Shown here piece by piece: positions 29,275 through 38,423 of a stretch of 64,000 bases of DNA. The stretch spans positions 62,001-126,000 of the forward strand of contig JADLDO010000020.1 of assembly GCA_020846635.1 (NCBI GenBank), read 5' to 3'. The notes beneath the pieces are model-generated. The model saw only the letters and a list, made by a program, of their open reading frames with translations, ran no database searches and was not told the DNA's origin. The position numbers and the translations under genes were made by a program. Every line of letters starts with the position of its first letter. The stretch's first letter is position 1. The DNA comes from Caldilineaceae bacterium. GTDB lineage: Bacteria > Chloroflexota > Anaerolineae > Caldilineales > Caldilineaceae.

Positions 29275-29768
29275 CCGTTACTCCTTATTCTAACTCAATA
29301 GATTGTATGTTTTAGGTAGACTGCGCGTAGGTAAGGGCATGGTGGACGATCCGCCCAGGCCACGATAGTGACAAACTGTAATCATATACCGTAGAGACAA
29401 GATCGCTGGAATTCTGCTCACATCTTCGCTCCACAGATTTCTGCCTCACAGGTTGTGGCTGTGCCGGTTCGCACCCGGTTCTAATCTGTTCTAACCTTCA
29501 CAAACAGATAAAATTGTGCCTTGATCGTCCTACTCTGTCAATTTCAAAGGTGGTTAACAGACCCCTCAATGCTGTACACTCTCGGAATTTACCCAGGGAT
29601 TTGTTCGGTGATTTGCCGAGGAGTTGACGCTTGTTCGTACACTTTGCAGCGTTGTTTCTTTGGCAGAGTCACCAGGTCATCTATAATCGCCCTAGAGATT
29701 GATTTATTTGCCCCCACGAAGGGTTCGCCGGCGCGGGCAACTGCGTCTATGAAGGTAGAAAATGACAA
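29275..29768. other. Gene-free region between divergent cytochrome and flavin reductase genes
   Basis: No convincing gene was seen in this ~490-nt interval. It contains a plus-strand promoter candidate at 29660-29687 and presumably the minus-strand cytochrome promoter; a TACAAT-like -10 reads on the minus strand at 29307-29302. Confidence 0.6.
29660..29687 (+). promoter_or_regulatory. Sigma70-type promoter for the flavin reductase gene
   Basis: TTGGCA (29660-29665), a 16-nt spacer and TATAAT (29682-29687), about 80 nt before the ATG. Confidence 0.6.
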
Positions 29769-30272
29769 ATGGCGATTGATCCACAGGACTTCCGCACGAC
29801 GATGGCACAATGGGCCAGCGGTGTCACCATTGTTACGTCGGTGCATAATGGACAACGGGTGGGCATCACAGCCAGCTCGTTTAGCAGCCTGAGTCTAGAG
29901 CCTGCGCGCGTGCTGATCTGTGTTGCCAAACGGCTGTATACGCATCAGGTGATTTTAGAGAGTCAAGTGTTTGCGGTCAACATCTTAGCTGCTACTCAGC
30001 AAGAGTTGGGGCTGCGCTTTGCGGGATTGCTGCCGGAAGCGGCTGATCGTTTTGCCGGAATCGACGTTTTCACAGCGGAGACAGGCTCCCCGCTGCTGCC
30101 CGATGTGTTGGGCTGGCTCGACTGTCGATTATATGCGGCATATGATGGCGGGGATCACACGATCTTTGTAGGCGAAGTGGTGGCACTGGGCGCGGCGGGC
30201 GAAATGGAGGCCAATGACCCCATTCTCTACTACAAGCGCCAGTGGCGAGCGTTGGGGCCTGTGATTCCGTGA
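29769..30272 (+). CDS. Flavin reductase family protein
   Basis: This 167-residue split-barrel FMN-binding protein has N-terminal FRTTMAQWASGVTIVTS, the flavin-phosphate motif GITASSFSSLSLEPARVLICV and C-terminal HTIFVGEVVAL with YYKRQW. Members use NAD(P)H to supply reduced flavin to partner monooxygenases, or act as oxidoreductases alone. No monooxygenase gene is adjacent. The promoter is at 29660 and a terminator follows, so it is likely monocistronic. Confidence 0.92.
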   Translation: MAIDPQDFRTTMAQWASGVTIVTSVHNGQRVGITASSFSSLSLEPARVLICVAKRLYTHQVILESQVFAVNILAATQQELGLRFAGLLPEAADRFAGIDVFTAETGSPLLPDVLGWLDCRLYAAYDGGDHTIFVGEVVALGAAGEMEANDPILYYKRQWRALGPVIP

Positions 30273-30346
30273 TGGACGGCAGGATAGCCATCTTCTCATC
30301 ATAATCCTATCATCATGTCTGAACCTGGTTGTTATCCACAAAACAA

Positions 30347-30387
30347 GCCGCCGAGGCAGCGTAAAAGCTTCTCTCGGCGGCGTCTTT
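30347..30387. terminator. Bidirectional terminator
   Basis: GCCGCCGAG (30347-30355) pairs with CTCGGCGGC (30373-30381). T-rich sequence follows on the plus strand and A-rich sequence precedes it, serving the convergent flavin reductase and PspC genes. Confidence 0.8.
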
Positions 30388-30412
30388 TGCCTGGCGAATA
30401 CAAACCGGCAGC

Positions 30413-30595
30413 TTATTGTTTGGGAATGATGATCCACAGAACGATGTAGGGCAGCAGCCCCGGCAGCCCGCCAGGGATCATCAGCAGCAAAAAGAGCAGC
30501 CGGAACCATATTGGGTTGATGCCAAAGAAAGCGCCCAGCCCCCCACAAACTCCGGCTACAATACCGTTTTGGCGGCGCAATTTACTGTCAGTCAT
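30413..30595 (-). CDS. PspC-domain small membrane protein
   Basis: This 60-residue protein has the PspC signature: LRRQNGIVAGVCGGLGAFFGI, then a transmembrane helix (WFRLLFLLLMIPGG) and a second hydrophobic segment ending LWIIIPKQ. PspC proteins take part in envelope-stress signalling or act as membrane anchors; no PspA gene is nearby. The ATG at 30595 has AAGGA about 8 nt upstream and is preferred over 30610. Confidence 0.88.
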   Translation of the reverse strand: MTDSKLRRQNGIVAGVCGGLGAFFGINPIWFRLLFLLLMIPGGLPGLLPYIVLWIIIPKQ

Positions 30596-30746
30596 ATCGT
30601 AATCCTTCACCTGAACTTCTCACGCTACACTTCTCGCTCTATTCACGCTTGCAGCAACTCTGCTACATTCTCGCTCATCACTACGCAGCCACAGCGGAAA
30701 AGTTGCAGTCACCACGGCGCGCAGTTTCGAGATTGCACTTTTGAGC

Positions 30747-31751
30747 TTATTGAGGAATGAGGCTAGGCCAGGCTTTGGCATAGTCGGCGAGGATGGCATC
30801 CATCGTACGATCCATCGCTTCATCAACCGTCTGCCGCGCTGGGTCGGCGTCGAACCAGCCCATGACCTCTTCTGCGCCGCGCACATAGGGAATCGACGCG
30901 GCAAAATCGGGAACAAGTCGCTTGAGCTTGCTGTTGTCGAAGATGACACTGTGCGCCTTGTCGCCCACAAGCCCCGCTCCCCAATTTGGGTCATACATGG
31001 CAATCACGTCGGAAGGAACATGGACAAGTTTGGGATTGGGAACACCTGCCGCATCTGCACAAATCTGATAGATTTGGTTCCACGTGAGCAGCTCGTCGGA
31101 GGTGATGTGGATCGATTCAGCAATGGCATGATTGTTGCCCAGCAGCGGCACAAAGCCTTTGGCAAAGTCGCGGTGGTGGGTCAGCACCCAAAGCGATGTG
31201 CCGTCGCCATGCACGACAACCGGCTTGCCCGCACGCATGCGATGGATGGCCGTATAGCCGCCATTAAAGGGCAGCATCGTGCGGTCATAGGTGTGGGACG
31301 GGCGGACGACGGTGAAGGGGAAGCCATTCTCGCGATAGGCCGCCATCAGCATCTCTTCGCAGGCGATCTTGTTGCGTGAATATTCCCAAAAGGGATTGGC
31401 GAGCGGGGTGGATTCGCGGATGGGCAGCCCGCTCAGTGGCTTTTGATAGGCCGAGGCAGAACTAATAAAGATGTATTGCTTTGTGCGCCCGCTGAAAAGC
31501 TCTAGGTCGGTGGCGATATGTTCGGGTGTGAAAGCGATCCAGTTGACCACCGCATCAAAGGTGAGATTACCCAGGGCGGCGCGGGCAGAGGAAAGATTGC
31601 GAATATCGCCATTGATAATTTGCACGTTGTCAGGAATGGGCCGTGAGGTTTGGCCGCGGTTGAGCAAGTACAACTCAATGCCACGATCCACGGCAAGTTG
31701 TGAACAAGCGGAACTGATCTTGCCGGTTCCACCAATGAAAAGGACACGCAT
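30747..31751 (-). CDS. NAD-dependent epimerase/dehydratase (extended SDR)
   Basis: The protein is 334 residues. The dinucleotide-binding motif MRVLFIGGTGKISSACS and the active-site pair YSRNK (Tyr-x3-Lys) are present, with a catalytic-type Ser pair in FISSASAYQ. It resembles the atypical SDRs that include CSP41-like and sugar-nucleotide epimerase relatives; the substrate is not predictable. AAAGGAG sits about 6-12 nt before the ATG. The promoter region is shared with the divergent kup gene. Confidence 0.88.
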   Translation of the reverse strand: MRVLFIGGTGKISSACSQLAVDRGIELYLLNRGQTSRPIPDNVQIINGDIRNLSSARAALGNLTFDAVVNWIAFTPEHIATDLELFSGRTKQYIFISSASAYQKPLSGLPIRESTPLANPFWEYSRNKIACEEMLMAAYRENGFPFTVVRPSHTYDRTMLPFNGGYTAIHRMRAGKPVVVHGDGTSLWVLTHHRDFAKGFVPLLGNNHAIAESIHITSDELLTWNQIYQICADAAGVPNPKLVHVPSDVIAMYDPNWGAGLVGDKAHSVIFDNSKLKRLVPDFAASIPYVRGAEEVMGWFDADPARQTVDEAMDRTMDAILADYAKAWPSLIPQ

Positions 31752-31866
31752 GGGTGAGACTCCTTTGTGCTGTGTATACCCTGTGCTGTGGGCTGAGACA
31801 AGTCTAAGGGTAGAGTGGGCGGATAAAGAGTGCTAGGCGTTAGGCCGATTTAGTCCTCGGCTCGCA

Positions 31867-31874
31867 ATTATACT
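31867..31874. promoter_or_regulatory. Overlapping divergent -10 elements for epimerase and kup genes
   Basis: ATTATACT contains TATAAT on the minus strand (31872-31867, with a weak TTAAGT 17 nt further upstream) and TATACT on the plus strand (31869-31874). The -35 boxes are weak. Confidence 0.4.
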
Positions 31875-32001
31875 ATAGTGGGTGGCCGAACTTAAGCCGA
31901 GGGTTTACCCGTTGAGTCTCAGCGGTCGGACAGGCCCAAAGGATCGTTCTATTTTTGTGCGGTGGCAGGTCAACCAAGACTCACAACGATGAGGGGAGCA
32001 T

Positions 32002-33909
32002 ATGGCGAATCATAGTGCTGCAAATGAAGCCGGTTCAGGGGATTCTCACCGTAATTTGCTCTATCTGGCATTGGGGGCATTGGGGGTTGTCTATGGCGAT
32101 ATTGGTACCAGCCCTCTCTATGCTTTCCGTGAGGCATTTCATGAAGGGCATGGCATTGTTGCCATTGCCGAAAATGTGTTGGGGGTGCTCTCTCTCATCT
32201 TCTGGGTGCTCATCGTCATTATTTCCGTCAAGTACCTCGTCTTTGTTCTGCGCGCCGACAACCAGGGGGAAGGGGGTATCCTGGCGCTTACGGCGCTCAT
32301 CATCCCCAAACAGGGCTACCAACGGCTGACCAGCACCTGGCTCTTGATCTTGCTTGGTATTTTCGGCACCTCGCTGCTCTTTGGCGAGGGCATCATTACC
32401 CCGGCGATCTCGGTTCTTTCCGCGGTCGAAGGGCTTGAGATCGCGACTCCTTTCTTCCGGCCCTATATCATCCCCATTACTGTGGCGATTTTGGTGGTTC
32501 TTTTCCTTTTTCAAAATCGGGGTACGGAGGGGATTGGTAAAATCTTTGGCCCGATTACGCTGCTCTGGTTTCTGACACTTGCCACATTGGGCGCTTATTG
32601 GATTTTTCAGCACCCCACCGTGTTGGAGGCAGTGAATCCGCTTCATGCCATTCAGTTTTTCACGAGCAATGGGTCGAAAGGATTCCTTGTGCTTGGCTCA
32701 GTCATCCTGGTAGTGACCGGGGCCGAGGCGCTCTATGCGGATATGGGCCATTTCGGTAAATCGCCCATTCGTCTCGCCTGGTTTACGATCGCGCTGCCGG
32801 CCTTGCTCCTGAACTACTTTGGGCAAGGGGCGCTGCTGTTGGAGCAGCCCGATGCAGTCATCAATCCATTTTATCGCATGGCCCCCACCTGGGCGCTCTA
32901 TCCAATTGTGATGATTGCCACGCTGGCAACGGTGATTGCATCGCAAGCATTGATTACCGGCGCTTTTTCACTGACAATGCAGGCAATTCGCCTCAGCTAT
33001 CTGCCTCGGCTGGCGGTTCAACATACGTCGCCTGAGGAGCAAGGGCAGATTTACATTCCGGGTGTCAACTGGATGTTGATGGTCGCCTGTATTATCCTGG
33101 TTCTGGTCTTTCGCTCCTCAAGCAATCTGGCTGCGGCCTATGGTGTCGGCGTAGCGACGACGATGGTCATCACCACGATCTTGCTCTGTATCGTCCAATA
33201 CCAGCGCTGGAAATGGCCGCTGCCTGTGGTCATCCTCTTTGGGCTCTTTTTCTTGGCAATCGATCTGTCGTTTTGGGGGGCAAACCTGCTCAAGATCCGG
33301 GATGGGGGCTGGATCCCCTTGATGATCGGGCTGGTCGGCTTTACCTTGATGACCACCTGGCGGCGTGGGCGGCAGATCCTAGGTGAACGCTTGCGTGAGA
33401 CGACCATGCCGTGGCAGGAGTTGCAGGAGCAAATCGAGCAGCATGAGTTGGTGCGCGTGCCCGGTACAGCGGTCTTTATGTCGGGTGACCCCAACGCGAT
33501 CCCGCCAGCGTTGTTTCACAATATCGAGCATAACCGCGTGCTGCATGAGCATGTGATCTTTCTCTCGGTCATTGTCCAAGACGTGCCGCGTGTCCTGCTG
33601 ACGAAGCGCATTGAAGTACATAATCTGGACAATGGTTTCTATCGGGTCTGTTTGAACTATGGCTTTATGGATCAGTTTAACGTGCCGCGCGATCTGACGC
33701 TGGCGCGGTTAGAGGGGCTGGAGTTTGACCCGTTGCAGGTGAGCTATTTCCTGGGACGTGAACGCGTTCTGGCGTCGGACAAGCCGGGGATGGCGCTTTG
33801 GCGCGAGCAGTTGTTTATCATTTTGAGCCGCAATTCACGCAATGCGACGGACTTTTTCCGGCTGCCGCCAGAGCGGGTGGTGGAGCTAGGGGCGCAGGTG
33901 GAGATTTAG
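32002..33909 (+). CDS. kup: Kup-type potassium transporter
   Basis: This 635-residue K+/H+ symporter has the KUP N-terminus ALGALGVVYGDIGTSPLYAF with the conserved Asp-Ile-Gly-Thr and the Gly/Glu-rich EGGILAL loop. About 12 transmembrane helices extend to residue ~460, then a C-terminal cytosolic domain (about 170 residues). GAGGGGAG lies 5-12 nt before the ATG. A 125-nt leader with possible secondary structure precedes it. A strong convergent terminator follows. Confidence 0.95.
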   Translation: MANHSAANEAGSGDSHRNLLYLALGALGVVYGDIGTSPLYAFREAFHEGHGIVAIAENVLGVLSLIFWVLIVIISVKYLVFVLRADNQGEGGILALTALIIPKQGYQRLTSTWLLILLGIFGTSLLFGEGIITPAISVLSAVEGLEIATPFFRPYIIPITVAILVVLFLFQNRGTEGIGKIFGPITLLWFLTLATLGAYWIFQHPTVLEAVNPLHAIQFFTSNGSKGFLVLGSVILVVTGAEALYADMGHFGKSPIRLAWFTIALPALLLNYFGQGALLLEQPDAVINPFYRMAPTWALYPIVMIATLATVIASQALITGAFSLTMQAIRLSYLPRLAVQHTSPEEQGQIYIPGVNWMLMVACIILVLVFRSSSNLAAAYGVGVATTMVITTILLCIVQYQRWKWPLPVVILFGLFFLAIDLSFWGANLLKIRDGGWIPLMIGLVGFTLMTTWRRGRQILGERLRETTMPWQELQEQIEQHELVRVPGTAVFMSGDPNAIPPALFHNIEHNRVLHEHVIFLSVIVQDVPRVLLTKRIEVHNLDNGFYRVCLNYGFMDQFNVPRDLTLARLEGLEFDPLQVSYFLGRERVLASDKPGMALWREQLFIILSRNSRNATDFFRLPPERVVELGAQVEI

Positions 33910-33919
33910 AAAAACAAAG

Positions 33920-33964
33920 CCCTTCCCGGAAGCCCCCAAAACATTGTTGGGCTTCCGGGAAGGG
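33920..33964. terminator. Strong bidirectional terminator between kup and uvrA
   Basis: A perfect 16-bp inverted repeat (33920-33935 with 33949-33964) lies between convergent genes. Its core TTCCCGGAAGC resembles the 46-bp repeat copies elsewhere in the window. Confidence 0.85.
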
Positions 33965-33973
33965 TGTAGCGCG

Positions 33974-36949
33974 CTAGTCTGCTGCGGCGGCGAGTGCCCA
34001 TTCTCGATCACGTTCGAGGATGGGGGCGAGGAAGTGGCCGGTGTAGCTCTTGGGATAGGCCGCTACGTGTTCGGGCGTGCCTTCGACAAGGATGTGACCA
34101 CCCTTGTTACCCCCTTCCGGCCCCATGTCGATCAGCCAGTCGCAGCTCTTGATCACGTCCAGGTTGTGTTCGATAACCAAGACAGTGTTGCCCATGTTGA
34201 CCAATTCATGCAGCACCATCAACAGCTTGCGTACATCTTCAAAGTGCAGACCGGTGGTCGGCTCGTCCAGGATATAGAAGGTGTTGCCTGTGGCGCGGCG
34301 GCTCAGTTCCTTGCTCAACTTGATACGCTGCGCCTCACCACCAGAGAGCGTGGTCGCGGGCTGGCCTAGTTTGACATACCCAAGCCCTACGGCGTTGAGT
34401 GTCTCCAGCTTGTTCCGCACGCGTGGAATGTTCTGGAAAAACTCCAGGCCCTCCTCCACTGTCATCTCCAACACGTCGGCAATCGACTTGCCACGGAACT
34501 TGATCTCCAACGTCTCGCGGTTATAGCGTTTGCCCTTACATTCTTCACAGGGCACATAGACATCGGGCAAGAACTGCATCTCAATGCGGATGATGCCGTC
34601 ACCCTGGCAAGTTTCACAGCGTCCACCCTTGATGTTAAAGCTAAAGCGACCGGCCTTATAGCCGCGCGCCTTCGCTTCGGGCAGGCTGGCGTAGAGCTCG
34701 CGCAGGAAGGTAAAGAGCCCCACATAGGTGGCAGGGTTGCTGCGCGGCGTGCGTCCAATCGGGCTCTGGTCAATATCAATGACCTTGTCGATGTACTCAA
34801 CGCCTTCGATGGACGCATGTTTGCCGGGGCGATCTTTGGCGCGGTACATCTGTTGCGCCAGCTTCTTGTAAAGCACTTCGACCACCAGCGTTGATTTACC
34901 ACTGCCGCTGACGCCCGTGACGGCAACAAACTTGCCCAGCGGAATCTGCACATCCACATCGTGCAGGTTGTTCTCGCTGGCGTGGCGAATGGTCAGATAG
35001 TTACCATTGCCTTCGCGCCGCGTTTCAGGCACTTCAATCCGTTTCTCGCCGCGCAGATATTGAGCGGTGAGGCTGGCGGGCGAGTGGATAAACTCAGCCT
35101 GTGGCAGCGAGCAGACAACCTTGCCGCCATGTTCACCCGCACCCGGCCCCATATCGACCACCCAATCGGCGGCGAGAATGGTGTCTTCGTCATGTTCCAC
35201 AACCAAGACGGTGTTGCCCAGGTCGCGCATGCCCTGCAAGGTTTCGATGAGCCGGGCGTTGTCGCGCTGGTGCAGGCCGATGCTTGGCTCATCCAAGATA
35301 TAGAGCACACCCATCAACTGGCTGCCGATCTGGGTCGCCAGCCGGATACGCTGCGATTCACCCCCAGAGAGAGTGACAGCGGTGCGGTTGAGCGTTAGAT
35401 AATCCAGGCCCACATTCACCATGAAACCGAGCCGCGCGCTAATCTCTTTTAGCACTTGTTGGGCAATCGCTTGTTGGCGCGGGCTGAGCGGGCTGGGCGC
35501 GGCATGACCGTTGCCGTTGATGCTGCTCTGCTCTGGGACAGCGTGACCTTGCAGCCGTTCGACCCAAGCAAGCGCGTCATCCACAGGCCGGCTGGTTATA
35601 TCATAGATATTCTGCCCATCAATGAGTACGGCCAATGCTTCCGGGCGCAGCCGTTTGCCGCCACAGGTGGGGCAGGGGCGCACACTCATAAATTCTTCCA
35701 GCTTGGAGCGGATATACTCGCTCGAAGTCTCTTGATAGCGCCGCTGCAAGTTGGGGATTACCCCGCTAAAGCCTGTCTCATAATAGCGCAGCGCGCCGCC
35801 GCTGTTCTTATACTCAATACGCACTTTGTCTTTGCGCGGCGGGCCAAAGAGAATGATGTCGCGCTGCTTTGAACTTAGCTCTTTGATCGGCACATTGTAG
35901 GGAATGGCAAACTGCCGGCCTACCGCCTGAAGCAATTGCCCATAGTAACCATCATTATCGTCGTCATTTTGCCGCCGCCACGCGATCACGCCACCATCTG
36001 CCAGGCTCAATTCCTCATCGAGGATCAACTCCGGGTCAAACTCCTGCAACGTCCCCAACCCTGCACAGGTGGGACAAGCGCCGTGGGGGCTGTTGAAGGA
36101 GAAGGTGCGCGGCTCGATCTCCGGCAGGCTGGTACCGCATTTGACACAGGAGAAGTGCTCGCTGTAGGTGCGGTCTGCGGGGTTGTCACGATCCGTCACA
36201 TCGGACAAGATCATCACCCCTTCACCCAGGCGCAAGGCTGTCTCCACCGAATCGCTCAAGCGCGTCATGTCTGCGCTCACGGCATCAGGGTTGTCCGGGT
36301 CGGGTTCGGCATGGCGCACAACCAAGCGATCAATGACCGCTTCGATGGTGTGCATCTTATAGCGGTCGAGATCGGGAACCTCGGTCACTTCATAGATTTC
36401 GCCGTTGACGCGCACACGGACATAGCCTTGCTTTTGCAGGTCCTCAATCACGTTCTTGTGCTGCCCTTTGCGATCTTTGATCAAGGGCGCAAGAATGAGA
36501 ATACGGCTGCCTTCGGACATCTCCATGATGCTGTCTACAATTTGCGTGGCGGTTTGTTGGGAGATAGGTTCGCCACATTCGGGGCAGTGGGGCTGGCCCA
36601 CGCGCGCATAGAGCAGGCGCAGATAGTCATAGACTTCTGTGACGGTGCCGACGGTGGAGCGTGGATTGCGCCCCGACCCTTTTTGGTCGATAGAAATGGC
36701 CGGGCTGAGCCCTTCGATCTGATCGACGTTGGGTTTTTCCATCAACCCCAAGAACTGGCGCGCATAGGCCGAGAGGGATTCGACATAGCGTCGCTGCCCT
36801 TCGGCATAGATGGTGTCGAAGGCAAGGCTGCTCTTGCCGCTGCCGCTGAGTCCGGTGATGACCACTAACTTGTCGCGCGGGATCTCAATCGTGACATCCT
36901 TGAGATTGTGCTCGCGTGCGCCGCGTACGATTAATTTATCTAGAGCCAT
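33974..36949 (-). CDS. uvrA: UvrA, excinuclease ABC subunit A
   Basis: This 991-residue damage-recognition ATPase of nucleotide excision repair has the full UvrA architecture. Walker [10 protein letters not shown] lies near residue 32, with Zn-binding [13 protein letters not shown]...CPTC and CPTCGGK clusters. The second ATPase half has GVSGSGKST, the CETCQGDG...CEEC zinc finger, signature [11 protein letters not shown] and Walker [15 protein letters not shown]. It partners with UvrB and UvrC, encoded elsewhere. A LexA-like operator lies about 41 nt upstream of the start, suggesting SOS control. Confidence 0.98.
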   Translation of the reverse strand: MALDKLIVRGAREHNLKDVTIEIPRDKLVVITGLSGSGKSSLAFDTIYAEGQRRYVESLSAYARQFLGLMEKPNVDQIEGLSPAISIDQKGSGRNPRSTVGTVTEVYDYLRLLYARVGQPHCPECGEPISQQTATQIVDSIMEMSEGSRILILAPLIKDRKGQHKNVIEDLQKQGYVRVRVNGEIYEVTEVPDLDRYKMHTIEAVIDRLVVRHAEPDPDNPDAVSADMTRLSDSVETALRLGEGVMILSDVTDRDNPADRTYSEHFSCVKCGTSLPEIEPRTFSFNSPHGACPTCAGLGTLQEFDPELILDEELSLADGGVIAWRRQNDDDNDGYYGQLLQAVGRQFAIPYNVPIKELSSKQRDIILFGPPRKDKVRIEYKNSGGALRYYETGFSGVIPNLQRRYQETSSEYIRSKLEEFMSVRPCPTCGGKRLRPEALAVLIDGQNIYDITSRPVDDALAWVERLQGHAVPEQSSINGNGHAAPSPLSPRQQAIAQQVLKEISARLGFMVNVGLDYLTLNRTAVTLSGGESQRIRLATQIGSQLMGVLYILDEPSIGLHQRDNARLIETLQGMRDLGNTVLVVEHDEDTILAADWVVDMGPGAGEHGGKVVCSLPQAEFIHSPASLTAQYLRGEKRIEVPETRREGNGNYLTIRHASENNLHDVDVQIPLGKFVAVTGVSGSGKSTLVVEVLYKKLAQQMYRAKDRPGKHASIEGVEYIDKVIDIDQSPIGRTPRSNPATYVGLFTFLRELYASLPEAKARGYKAGRFSFNIKGGRCETCQGDGIIRIEMQFLPDVYVPCEECKGKRYNRETLEIKFRGKSIADVLEMTVEEGLEFFQNIPRVRNKLETLNAVGLGYVKLGQPATTLSGGEAQRIKLSKELSRRATGNTFYILDEPTTGLHFEDVRKLLMVLHELVNMGNTVLVIEHNLDVIKSCDWLIDMGPEGGNKGGHILVEGTPEHVAAYPKSYTGHFLAPILERDREWALAAAAD

Positions 36950-37308
36950 AATTGCTGATCTCCTCCGTCTCAGGGCTATGAGTCAGGAGCGAACGTGTGT
37001 TCTTGAGAACACCTATTCTACGTGAGTTGGCGCGCAAATGCAACTCTCGCGCGCCGCGTGAAACTATCCAAATGGTTGCCAAAATTCGATCCAAGCCAAT
37101 CGTCTCATTGGCAGAAAATCATTGGCAAAAGAGTATTGTAATCGAATCACCCAGACCTGTCACAAATGGCAGGCGTAGGGTACTCGAGAATGCGATCTGG
37201 TCAACAGGACAAGAGTACTGTATATTGAAAACAGATGCAGTAATCTAGCCCCAATCCGGCGAATAAGGGTTCTAAGTATGGCGATCATGATGACGATAGA
37301 GGTGAACT
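36950..37308. other. Divergent intergenic region uvrA/DinB-fold gene
   Basis: About 360 nt without a gene. Apart from the LexA-like dyads it holds repeated CATTGGCA-like words around 37110-37130. A promoter for the plus-strand gene must lie here, but no clear pair was chosen. Confidence 0.5.
36990..37010 (-). promoter_or_regulatory. LexA-like SOS operator upstream of uvrA
   Basis: CGAACGTGTGTTCT (36990-37003) fits the GAAC-N4-GTTC dyad of Gram-positive-type LexA operators. A second overlapping dyad, GTTCTTGAGAAC, extends to 37010. No lexA gene is in the window. Confidence 0.6.
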
Positions 37309-38334
37309 ATGGGTGACGTACAGCCCATCCCCACACCGGCGCAACTGGCTGATGAACTGGAATATTCGAGCCATCTCTTTTGGGAGACATTGGCGGAGAT
37401 GGAGCCGGAGGAGATTGAAAATAGGCCACTTGGCTCAGGTGCGGATGGATCGACTTGGAGCGCCAAAGCGTTGGTGGCGCACCTTGCCTTTTGGGATGAT
37501 TACCAGCGGGAGCGCATGGAAGCGGCGTTGGCAGGGACTTCACAGGCGGCAGGGTTTGCGCGCCCGTTGATCGATAATGATGCTCGCGCCCTGGAAGATG
37601 CGAATCGGCCCTGGACAGAGGTTGAGCAGGCAGCGAAAAGCGCGCGCCAACGGCTGGTGGAGTTTGCCCGCAATTTATCGCCCGATCTGCTGGCCCAGGA
37701 ATATCGGGAGGGGGAGAAGACTTTTTCGGTCCTCAAGCAGTTGCAGCATATGGCGCGCCATGTACGCAATCACCGGCGCGAGGTGCAAGCCTACTGCGGC
37801 TCGCTGGATCGTTGGGGACGAGCGGGGATGCGTAAGATGATGGCCGAGCAGCATGACAATCTGATGAACGGCATGGCGGGGCTGACCGAGGAGACGATGC
37901 TGACGACACCAGTGTGCGGCGTTTGGACGATTCGCGATGTCTATGCCCATGTGCTGAGTTGGAATGAGTATTGCTCCAAGCTCTTGCGCCAGTGGCCCGA
38001 ACCCGACCCGGAGACTATCCAGGAGTGGGCATGGCAAGAGGGGGATACAATGGCATCGATGAATGATCGTTTCATGGCGGCGCGCACGCATCTGACGATG
38101 ATTGAGATTGCCGATGGCTTGACGACCGAATACCGGCGCATGATGCGCGTCTTTGACCGCGTCAGTGATGTCGACCTTCATAGTGAGGGGCTGACCTGGG
38201 GCGGGCCTGGGGTGATGTCTACCTTCTTCTATGAGATCTTCGTCCACGAAGCGGAACATGCCGCGCAGATCTGGGCCTATCGGGCTGGCGTCATGGAAGA
38301 AGAAGCCGCGCTGAATCGCAGTAATGATTCGTAA
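37309..38334 (+). CDS. Double DinB-fold protein
   Basis: The protein is 341 residues and contains two DinB/mycothiol-transferase-like four-helix units. The first has WSAKALVAHLAFWDDYQRE (about residues 48-66) with QHMARHVRNHRREV near 145-158. The second has WTIRDVYAHVLSWNEYCSK (about 205-223) with FVHEAEHAAQIWAYR near 320. His residues at matching places are candidate metal ligands. The fold includes thiol-dependent transferases and hydrolases, but the substrate is unknown. Confidence 0.8.
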   Translation: MGDVQPIPTPAQLADELEYSSHLFWETLAEMEPEEIENRPLGSGADGSTWSAKALVAHLAFWDDYQRERMEAALAGTSQAAGFARPLIDNDARALEDANRPWTEVEQAAKSARQRLVEFARNLSPDLLAQEYREGEKTFSVLKQLQHMARHVRNHRREVQAYCGSLDRWGRAGMRKMMAEQHDNLMNGMAGLTEETMLTTPVCGVWTIRDVYAHVLSWNEYCSKLLRQWPEPDPETIQEWAWQEGDTMASMNDRFMAARTHLTMIEIADGLTTEYRRMMRVFDRVSDVDLHSEGLTWGGPGVMSTFFYEIFVHEAEHAAQIWAYRAGVMEEEAALNRSNDS

Positions 38335-38369
38335 CTCACGGTACGGTATAGGAATAATATGATGTTGGT

Positions 38370-38409
38370 AAATAAAACGACCGAGCCATGTGGCCCGGTC
38401 GTTTTATTT
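38370..38409. terminator. Bidirectional terminator
   Basis: A perfect 14-bp inverted repeat (38370-38383 with 38396-38409) has an A/T-rich base on both sides, between the convergent DinB-fold and parvulin genes. Confidence 0.9.
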
Positions 38410-38423
38410 GCGTGATTCTCCCC

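Noticed and set aside
29521..29892. 123-codon plus-strand frame upstream of the flavin reductase
   Set aside because: It overlaps the reductase start and its promoter in another frame and shows no protein-like features.
31875..32001. c-di-AMP (ydaO-type) riboswitch before kup
   Set aside because: The leader lacks the conserved GGGGACCCA and CCCGAAUCCG elements, so I only report possible pairing.
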